A stretch of 64,000 nucleotides of DNA from SZUA-368 sp028533045 (GTDB taxonomy: Bacteria; Spirochaetota; Spirochaetia; DSM-2461), in the NCBI GenBank assembly GCA_050031985.1, contig JBNAIG010000019.1, positions 1 through 64,000 of the forward strand, in the 5' to 3' direction. The position numbers were made by a program, and so were the translations under genes. Position 1 is the stretch's first letter. Every line of letters begins with the position of its first letter. Positions 58,034-64,000 of this stretch are shown here, one piece after another. The notes below the pieces were generated by a model. That model worked only from the letters and a program-made list of their open reading frames with translations, was not told the origin of the DNA and ran no database searches.

Positions 58034-58062
58034 AAGCTAAGCCTTTAATTAAAAAAGGTCAA
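58034..58062 (-). promoter_or_regulatory. Predicted leu operon promoter
   Basis: Reverse strand: TTGACC (58057-58062), 17 bases, TAGCTT (58034-58039), then 8 bases to the leader-peptide ATG. Confidence 0.6.
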
Positions 58063-58152
58063 GCGAATTTGCCCCGGGGTAGATGAAAAAAGATCATAGT
58101 AGTACTATCATGGTATCAGATGACTAATTTAGGCTGAATCAGGAGGCGGATT

Positions 58153-58959
58153 ATGGATAATTGGCAGGGGGGACGAATCTTTCAGGTTGACTCTTTTACA
58201 TCGGAACCGTTTAAGGGAAACCCGGCGGGAGTGGTATTTTTGCAGGGCCATGAGACAGAGGAGTGGATGCAGAATATGGCGGGAGAGATGAATCTTTCGG
58301 AAACAGCTTTTCTTTTGCCCCGGGAAGGGGGATATGCCATACGTTTCTTCACTCCCACCACGGAAGTTCCTCTTTGCGGCCATGCGACCCTGGCATCGGC
58401 CCATATCCTCTATGAGCAGCAGGTGGTAAAAGAGGGGGATAGGCTGAATTTTTTTGCCGCCGCCGGTGAGCTGGTCATTCAAAAGGAAGCTGACTGGATA
58501 GAGATGGATTTTCCTGTCTACGGAATTCGGCCTGTCCCTGTAGATCCCGTTTTCGCCGGGCTGGTGGGATTCAAGCCTCTGGAGATGTACAAGACCGATT
58601 ATAGCTTTACCATTGCCGTAGCCGAATCGGAGTCACAGGTCCTTGAAGCCTCTCCCCGGCTGGGTGAACTGGAGGCTCACGATATGGGAGACCTTTTAAT
58701 CACTGCCAAAAGCGACCGGGAAGGAAGCGATTTTGTTCTGCGCTGCTTTGCTCCTATGCACGGGATAGACGAAGACCCCGTAACCGGTTCGGCCCACTGC
58801 GTATTGGTTCCCCTGTGGCATGAGAAAACGGGGGAAAGGGAATTTGTTTCCCGCCAACTCTCCTCCCGGGGCGGCGTGCTGCGGACCGAGATGACAGGGG
58901 AGCGGGTAAAGATTTCCGGCCAGGGGGTGACTGTTTTTGAAGGCCGATTGAGTCGATGA
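58153..58959 (+). CDS. PhzF-family isomerase-like protein
   Basis: 268 residues, AGGAGG upstream. IFQVDSFTSEPFKGNPAGVVFL, NLSETAFLLPREGGYAIRFFTPTTEVPLCGHATLASAHILYEQ (Glu of SETAF; CGHATLA loop) and GIDEDPVTGSAHCVLVPLW identify the PhzF/diaminopimelate-epimerase fold. Only some members act in phenazine synthesis; others are uncharacterised, and no phenazine genes lie here. Confidence 0.9.
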   Translation: MDNWQGGRIFQVDSFTSEPFKGNPAGVVFLQGHETEEWMQNMAGEMNLSETAFLLPREGGYAIRFFTPTTEVPLCGHATLASAHILYEQQVVKEGDRLNFFAAAGELVIQKEADWIEMDFPVYGIRPVPVDPVFAGLVGFKPLEMYKTDYSFTIAVAESESQVLEASPRLGELEAHDMGDLLITAKSDREGSDFVLRCFAPMHGIDEDPVTGSAHCVLVPLWHEKTGEREFVSRQLSSRGGVLRTEMTGERVKISGQGVTVFEGRLSR

Positions 58960-59297
58960 AAAAGAGCGATAATTACCTTAAGATCGTAGAGTGGTCCGAG
59001 GAGCATCAATGTTATGTGGGGACCTGCCCGGGGCTTTTTTCCGGGGGCGGTATCTACGGGGATGACGAGGCGGCCCTCTACCGGGATTTGTGCAAGTACG
59101 CCCAAGAGTGGGTGGATATTCTTGAGCGGGACGGGGTGCCCCTGCCGGAGCCTACGGTGCGCCGGGAGTATTCGGGGAAATTTCTCTTGCGAACCGGGCC
59201 GGAACTGCATAAGGAGCTGGTGGCCCGTTCCCTCCACAGGGGCATGAGCCTGAATACCTTTTGCCTTGAGATGATTCGGAAGGGACTGGGGAAGTAG
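58956..59297 (+). CDS. HicB-like protein without adjacent HicA
   Basis: 113 residues; ATG overlaps the previous stop. YLKIVEWSEEHQCYVGTCPGLFSGGGIYGDDEAALYRDLCKYAQEWVDILERDG is the HicB partial RNase H fold. The C-terminal LLRTGPELHKELVARSLHRGMSLNTFCLEMIRKGL is a ribbon-helix-helix. No HicA toxin is encoded nearby, so it may be an orphan regulator. Confidence 0.78.
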   Translation: MKKSDNYLKIVEWSEEHQCYVGTCPGLFSGGGIYGDDEAALYRDLCKYAQEWVDILERDGVPLPEPTVRREYSGKFLLRTGPELHKELVARSLHRGMSLNTFCLEMIRKGLGK

Positions 59298-59323
59298 CTT
59301 GCATAGGAAATAGTCTTTTTAGG

Positions 59324-59351
59324 TGGAAATCTTCCCCCCGATAACTATACT
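59324..59351 (+). promoter_or_regulatory. Predicted leaderless promoter of the first tandem kinase
   Basis: TGGAAA (59324-59329), 16 bases, TATACT (59346-59351), 6 bases, ATG at 59358. Confidence 0.5.
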
Positions 59352-59357
59352 TAAGTT

Positions 59358-61538
59358 ATGAAGAAGAATCGCTTTGTATCTTTATTCATGTGCCTCTTCA
59401 TGGGCGTCTCACTTTGGGGCGAAGGGGAGGATATCCTGATTCTCCACTCCTATCACGAAGGATTTAACTGGACCGACTCTATTAACGAATCCTTGAAAGC
59501 CCGTCTCCTTTCCGAAAAGGAGAGCTTTGACCTTCATGTGGAGTATATGGATACGAAGCGGGTTGCGCCGGAGGAGTTGTTCCCCAAACTGGAAACGATT
59601 CTGAAGCATAAATATGAAAACAATCTTCCCGACGTAATTATCTGTTCCGATAACAATGCCTTTAACTTTCTTAAAACTTACCGGGATGGTATATTCGGTC
59701 CGGTGCCGGTGGTCTTTTCCGGGGTAAATGATTTTACTTCTGACATGCTGGACGGTTTTCCCTATGTTACGGGGGTTACGGAAAAAGCGGACCACCGGGG
59801 AACCATAGAGATGATTCTTCAGCTGCAGCCCGAGGTTACCCACATCGCGGCTATTTCCGACTCGGTGCCCACGGGGATTCTCCACGAGAAGGATTTCTCC
59901 CGCCAGCAGGAGTATTTCAACGGCCGGGTTGAACTGGTTTCCCTGGCCCAATTAAGTCGTTCCGAGCTGGAAGAGGAGCTTTCCCTGCTTCCCAAAACTA
60001 CGGCTGTTATTTTTCTTTCCTACTATGAAGACGGATCGGGTGTCCGCATGTCCGGCCGGGAGTCGGTGATTTTCTTTAGTCAGCTTTGCGATTTTCCCGT
60101 ATATGCTCTATGGGACTGGATGATTGGCTGGGGTACGGTGGGGGGAATGGTTATTTCCGGGGAGGCCCAGGGAAGGATTGCGGCGGATCTTACCATTCAG
60201 ATATTGCGGGGCACTCCGGCCGATTCTATTCCTGTTGTGACTGAAAATACCACACTTCCCCTTTTTGATTACTTTCCCCTTTCGGAGATCTCCGGAGCCA
60301 TGGATCGTATTCCCTATGACAGCGTTATTATGAATAGGCCTACCGGATTTTATGAAGAAAACAAACTTCTTGTCTGGTTTGTTATTTCCATATTCTCCTT
60401 TATGGTGCTTTTTATCATTACCCTTCTCTTTGACCGGGCCCGGCGAAGAAAAATGAGTGAGGACCTGGCCGAACAGAGGAATATCCTCAAAAGCACTTTG
60501 GATAATATTCCCCTTTTTGTTTACTGGAAAGATGTAAAAGGCAAAACGATTGGGGGGAACAAAGCCTATTACAGCCGGTTCTGCAAGGGCGGAACCTGTG
60601 TGGACGGCTGTGAATTTTCCGAGGAAGAGAATTCTATAATCAAAGGGCTGGAAGAGGAGACGGTGAAGGGGGCTGTTCTTTTTAGGGAAGTACAGGCCCT
60701 GGACCGCGAGGGAAAGCAGCGGGACTATATTATTTCTGTGCTTCCCCTCCATCAGGATACCATGCTGGACAAGGTTATCTTGATTCAGGATATCAGCGCC
60801 AGACGATCCTTGGAAAATCAGCTTAAACAGTCCCAGCGTATGGAAGCCCTGGGGCGGATTTCCAGCGGGATTGCCCACGATTTTAATAACCTTCTTACGG
60901 GAATTCTTGGAGCGGCCGAACTTCTCAGACCCAAGGATGTGGGAGAAGAGGAGAAAGATTCCTACCTTGATATGATTACCGAGAGCTGCGACCAGGCCCA
61001 CGGGCTTATTAAAGGGCTTCTTTCCTACTCCCGCAAGAGGCCGACCGAGTTTACTGAAGTGGATGTGGACAAGTTGCTTGAGGGGACCGAGAGTATCCTG
61101 AATAGAACCTTAAAGAAGACCGTTGTCATAAGGATAGCCATTCTGCATAAGGGGCTTAAGCTGATGGGGGATCGCTCCATGCTTCAAAGCGCCTTGATAA
61201 ATTTGGGGGTTAACGCTTCCGACGCCATGCCCGAGGGAGGGGAAATCGATCTTGTCCTGGAAAAAGTTGGCTGCGGTGACCTGCCCGTAAATGAAAATTT
61301 TACTCCTCTTAAAAGGGATTATCTGATGCTCCGCTTCTGCGATTCGGGTGAAGGGATACCGGCGGACATTGTGGACCATCTTTTTGATCCTTTCTTTACC
61401 ACGAAGGCCCCCGGGAAGGGTACCGGGTTGGGATTAGCCGGAGTCTATGGCACGGTGAAGTCTCACAAAGGGCTTATTACGGTTAACAGCACCCCCGGGG
61501 AAGGAAGTTGTTTTACCCTGTACTTTCCCCTGATATAA
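59358..61538 (+). CDS. Sensor kinase with fused ABC_sub_bind-like domain (tandem copy 1)
   Basis: 726 residues. Signal peptide FVSLFMCLFMGVSLWGEG, sensor domain (DILILHSYHEGFNWTDSINESL, YMDTKRVAPEEL, IICSDNNAFNFLK, PVVFSGVNDFTSDML, GMVISGEAQGRIAADL), membrane helix near 335-357, a PAS-like segment (DNIPLFVYWKDVKGKTIGGNKAYYSRFC), HisKA His507 in SSGIAHDFNNLLTG, and HATPase DSGEGIPADI, FDPFFTTKAPGKGTGLGLAGVYG. No receiver domain. Confidence 0.88.
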   Translation: MKKNRFVSLFMCLFMGVSLWGEGEDILILHSYHEGFNWTDSINESLKARLLSEKESFDLHVEYMDTKRVAPEELFPKLETILKHKYENNLPDVIICSDNNAFNFLKTYRDGIFGPVPVVFSGVNDFTSDMLDGFPYVTGVTEKADHRGTIEMILQLQPEVTHIAAISDSVPTGILHEKDFSRQQEYFNGRVELVSLAQLSRSELEEELSLLPKTTAVIFLSYYEDGSGVRMSGRESVIFFSQLCDFPVYALWDWMIGWGTVGGMVISGEAQGRIAADLTIQILRGTPADSIPVVTENTTLPLFDYFPLSEISGAMDRIPYDSVIMNRPTGFYEENKLLVWFVISIFSFMVLFIITLLFDRARRRKMSEDLAEQRNILKSTLDNIPLFVYWKDVKGKTIGGNKAYYSRFCKGGTCVDGCEFSEEENSIIKGLEEETVKGAVLFREVQALDREGKQRDYIISVLPLHQDTMLDKVILIQDISARRSLENQLKQSQRMEALGRISSGIAHDFNNLLTGILGAAELLRPKDVGEEEKDSYLDMITESCDQAHGLIKGLLSYSRKRPTEFTEVDVDKLLEGTESILNRTLKKTVVIRIAILHKGLKLMGDRSMLQSALINLGVNASDAMPEGGEIDLVLEKVGCGDLPVNENFTPLKRDYLMLRFCDSGEGIPADIVDHLFDPFFTTKAPGKGTGLGLAGVYGTVKSHKGLITVNSTPGEGSCFTLYFPLI

Positions 61539-61543
61539 ATGAA

Positions 61544-61572
61544 ATGACATATTTTAATTTTTATCCTATAAT
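61544..61572 (+). promoter_or_regulatory. Predicted leaderless promoter of the second tandem kinase
   Basis: ATGACA (61544-61549), 17 bases, TATAAT (61567-61572), 7 bases, ATG at 61580. This also shows that the second kinase has its own promoter. Confidence 0.6.
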
Positions 61573-61579
61573 CAGAAAT

Positions 61580-63790
61580 ATGAGGAAATTATTCACGATT
61601 CTTCTCCTTTTGTCGCTTTTTGCGTTCTCCCTGTATAGTGAGGGAAGGGATGTGCTGATTCTCCACTCATACCATGAAGGTTTTGCCTGGACCGACGATA
61701 TTAACGAAGCTATAAGAGCTCGTTTTGCTTTGGAAGAGGAAGAATTCGACCTTCATGTGGAGTATATGGATACGAAACGGGTTTCTCCCGATGAGATTAC
61801 ACTCCGTCTTAAAGATCTTTTGGACGCGAAATACCAAAATATTGAGCCTGAATTAATCATCTGTTCCGATAACAATGCCTTTACCTTTCTGCGTCAGTAC
61901 CGGGATGAATTGTTTGGCCCGGTGCCTCTCATCTTTTGCGGGGTAAACGATTATTCCCCCTATATGCTTGCCGGGTTCCCTTATGTGACAGGTGTGGTAG
62001 AGGAGATTGATTGCACTGGAACAATTGATCTTATTACAACCTTACAACCCGATGTAACGCATATTGCCGCTATTTCTGACTGGGCCGTAACCGGGGAGCT
62101 TCATGAAAAGGCTTTTCTTGATGCCGGGGAGGAGTATGCCGGTGATGTGGAACTTGTTTCTTTAGCCCGCTTGAGTCGTATAGAGCTCGAAGGGGAGTTA
62201 AAGAAACTTCCTCCCCGTTCTGCTTTGATTCTCCTTTCCTACTATGACGACGGCTCCGATGTTCGCCTCTCCCATGTGGAGGCGGTAGAGTTGATTAAGG
62301 GGTATAGCGACTTGCCTTTATATAGTCTTTGGGACTGGAAAATAGGCTCCGGTATTGCGGGAGGCATGGTTATTTCCGGTACGAATCAGGGGAGAATCGT
62401 CGCGAATATGGCCCTGCAGGTTCTATGGGGAACTCCCATAACGAGCATTCCGGTCATGACGGAGGATACGAATCTGCCCCTTTTTGATTATGAAGGTTTA
62501 CGGGAGATAAATGGGGCAAAAGACCGTATCCCCAAGGAGTCTTTAGTTATTAATCAGCCCTATAGCTTTTATGAAGACCATAAAGGGCTGGTTTGGTTCT
62601 ATTTGGGAATTCTGGGGATTCTGGTTTTTCTCATTGTGACACTTCTGATTGATATTCACCAAAGGCGCAAACTTAGTTCCGACCTTAGGGAGCAGAAGAA
62701 TATTCTCAAATCAACTTTGGATCATATTCCGCTCTATGTTTTCTGGAAGAATGGGGACGGCCATATTCTGGGGGGGAATCACGCTTTTTACGAGCGGTTT
62801 GGAACTTCGGAGGGGGAGCTTCTTTTTTCCCGGGAGGAATATGACCTGTTGACTTGTCTTGAGAAGAGGTCTTTAGATGAGCCGGTTCTTTTTTGGGAGG
62901 AACAGACGGTGGATGTAAAGGGGCGGCTCCGGGATTACATTATTTCCGTTGTTCCCCTGGATAAGGAAACCCCGATGGAAAAACTTATCCTTATTCAGGA
63001 TATCAGCCATAGCCGTTCTTTGGAAAAGCAGCTGCGCCACGCCCAGAAGATGGAAGCCCTGGGGCGGATCTCCGGAGGGATTGCTCACGATGTAAATAAC
63101 ACCCTTACGGGAATTATGACTGCCGCCGAACTCATGACTCCCGATTCCGTAGAAGGTGTGGAAAAAGCCGGTTATATAGAAATGATTATCGAAAGCTGTG
63201 AGCAGGCTCATAATCTGGTTAAGAGCCTTTTAGCCTATTCCAGAAAGGCTCCGCTCAGTTTCTCTAAAATCGATCTGAGAGTTCTTTTGAATACCACAGA
63301 GACCATACTTCGCAGAACGATCAAGAAGTCTGTAAGGCTGAATATAAAGGTTTTGGCAGAAGACCTGACTATGATGGGGGACAAGTCTCTCATACAAAGC
63401 GCCCTTCTTAATATGGGGGTCAACTCTTCCGATGCCATGCCCAACGGGGGCGAGATATTCATAGGGGCAGAAAAGATTTTGGCCCCTATGATTCCGGATA
63501 AGGATATTCCCGAAGGGGAGAGGCCGGAGGAGGACAGGCCGTTCGTCCGTGTGGAATTCCGGGATAACGGGGAAGGAATCCCGCCGGAAATCCTTGATCG
63601 CCTTTATGATCCTTTCTTTACAACCAAAGAGCAGGGACGGGGTACCGGCCTGGGATTGGCCGGCGTGTACGGTACGGTAAAATCCCACAAAGGTTTTATT
63701 TCCGTAGAAAGTACCCCGGGCGCAGGAACGACTTTTATGATTTACCTTCCCCTTGTGGAAGAGTTTGTTTGCTCCGCCGCTTCGTCTTGA
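61580..63790 (+). CDS. Sensor kinase with fused ABC_sub_bind-like domain (tandem copy 2)
   Basis: 736 residues from ATG at 61580, which gives the signal peptide RKLFTILLLLSLFAFSLYSEG and fits the promoter. Close paralogue of the preceding gene along its full length (DVLILHSYHEGFAWTDDINEAI, YMDTKRVSPDEI, LIICSDNNAFTFLR). HisKA His503 lies in SGGIAHDVNNTLTG, with Val replacing the usual Phe after the HD pair. HATPase DNGEGIPPEI, YDPFFTTKEQGRGTGLGLAGVYG. Its last 56 bases overlap the convergent transporter gene. Confidence 0.88.
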   Translation: MRKLFTILLLLSLFAFSLYSEGRDVLILHSYHEGFAWTDDINEAIRARFALEEEEFDLHVEYMDTKRVSPDEITLRLKDLLDAKYQNIEPELIICSDNNAFTFLRQYRDELFGPVPLIFCGVNDYSPYMLAGFPYVTGVVEEIDCTGTIDLITTLQPDVTHIAAISDWAVTGELHEKAFLDAGEEYAGDVELVSLARLSRIELEGELKKLPPRSALILLSYYDDGSDVRLSHVEAVELIKGYSDLPLYSLWDWKIGSGIAGGMVISGTNQGRIVANMALQVLWGTPITSIPVMTEDTNLPLFDYEGLREINGAKDRIPKESLVINQPYSFYEDHKGLVWFYLGILGILVFLIVTLLIDIHQRRKLSSDLREQKNILKSTLDHIPLYVFWKNGDGHILGGNHAFYERFGTSEGELLFSREEYDLLTCLEKRSLDEPVLFWEEQTVDVKGRLRDYIISVVPLDKETPMEKLILIQDISHSRSLEKQLRHAQKMEALGRISGGIAHDVNNTLTGIMTAAELMTPDSVEGVEKAGYIEMIIESCEQAHNLVKSLLAYSRKAPLSFSKIDLRVLLNTTETILRRTIKKSVRLNIKVLAEDLTMMGDKSLIQSALLNMGVNSSDAMPNGGEIFIGAEKILAPMIPDKDIPEGERPEEDRPFVRVEFRDNGEGIPPEILDRLYDPFFTTKEQGRGTGLGLAGVYGTVKSHKGFISVESTPGAGTTFMIYLPLVEEFVCSAASS

Positions 63791-64000
63791 AGGAAAGAAA
63801 TCCGGGTAGAAAGACAAGACAGCCGATGGTGGTGTTAAAGAGGGCTATTCCTATGAGGAGCCCAAAGTAGCCGATAGGGCGGAAGGTCGAGAAGAGCAGC
63901 AGGATGAGTCCGGCTATAATGGAGAGGCTTGTGAGGATAATCGGTCTGCCGGTCAGTTCCATGGTGTGTTTGAGGTCTTCATCCTGACGGTAATGGAGAA
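63735..64000 (-). CDS. C-terminal end of an RND/MMPL-superfamily transporter (5' part outside window)
   Basis: The frame is open to the window edge. HYRQDEDLKHTMELTGRPIILTSLSIIAGLILLLFSTFRPIGYFGLLIGIALFNTTIGCLVFLPGFL is the final pair of membrane helices of an RND-superfamily permease, as in hydrophobe/amphiphile or MMPL-like exporters, followed by a short basic tail. Cargo cannot be judged from this part. Confidence 0.78.
   Translation of the reverse strand, partial: LHYRQDEDLKHTMELTGRPIILTSLSIIAGLILLLFSTFRPIGYFGLLIGIALFNTTIGCLVFLPGFLSFKTKRRSKQTLPQGEGKS

Noticed and set aside
57798..58062. T-box riboswitch in front of leuA
   Set aside because: No T-box (antiterminator TGG) sequence was found; the Ile/Leu-rich leader peptide and overlapping antiterminator explain the region.
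58153..58959. Phenazine biosynthesis
   Set aside because: Only a PhzF-fold protein is present, and this family is widespread without phenazine production.

Overview
The window looks like a chromosomal segment of a free-living, double-membrane bacterium, most likely a spirochaete. This is inferred from a LipL32-family lipoprotein, a DUF1576 membrane protein, several lipoproteins and beta-barrel-like proteins, and many periplasmic-binding-protein sensor kinases. No rRNA, tRNA, phage, transposase or CRISPR array was seen. Base composition is mixed: positions 1 to about 5660 are very AT-rich, the rest is close to balanced.

Layout. (1) 1-8243: surface polysaccharide cluster with glycosyltransferases, a protein built of 88-residue repeats, two sulfotransferases, a Wzm/Wzt-type ABC exporter and UDP-galactopyranose mutase. 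The AT-rich part ends sharply where the exporter ATPase overlaps the next glycosyltransferase. (2) 8250-13480: a toxin-antitoxin island with an antitoxin/ParE pair, two nucleotidyltransferase/HEPN pairs, HigBA, an AAA-DUF4143 ATPase, and a duplicated, partly deleted HigBA/MntA-HepT cassette. (3) 13579-16262: small membrane protein, LipL32-like lipoprotein, and a membrane-spanning regulator with a periplasmic domain and a LuxR helix-turn-helix. (4) 16344-27000: alkaline phosphatase, a hybrid sensor kinase, a DUF1576 pair, a candidate small RNA, CotH/DUF4956 genes, and a kinase with a SpoIIE-type phosphatase. (5) 27154-32785: FtsX-type permeases, a LolA-like protein, a beta-barrel-like protein and a glycosyltransferase. 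(6) 32786-46056: sensor kinases, a cytoplasmic LacI-fold chemoreceptor, repair and metabolic genes, and OhrR with glutathione peroxidase. (7) 46166-50693: acetyltransferase, VapBC-like pair, methyltransferases, epimerase and SDR. (8) 50869-58062: leuA-leuC-leuD-tam-leuB-cimA preceded by a 29-codon leader peptide rich in Ile and Leu codons and an attenuator. (9) 58153-64000: PhzF-like and HicB-like genes, two tandem sensor kinases and the end of an RND transporter gene.

Two patterns run through the window. First, many operon-first genes have a sigma70-like -10 hexamer ending exactly 6 (sometimes 7) bases before the start codon, several with a -35 box at 17-base spacing. Their transcripts would start at or next to the start codon, so they are predicted to be leaderless, whereas operon-internal genes mostly have ordinary Shine-Dalgarno sites or overlap the previous gene. 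Second, one sensor family (ABC_sub_bind-like ligand domain plus HisKA/HATPase kinase) occurs five times, four times as one fused protein and once split into a lipoprotein and a separate kinase, with no stand-alone receiver gene beside any of them.
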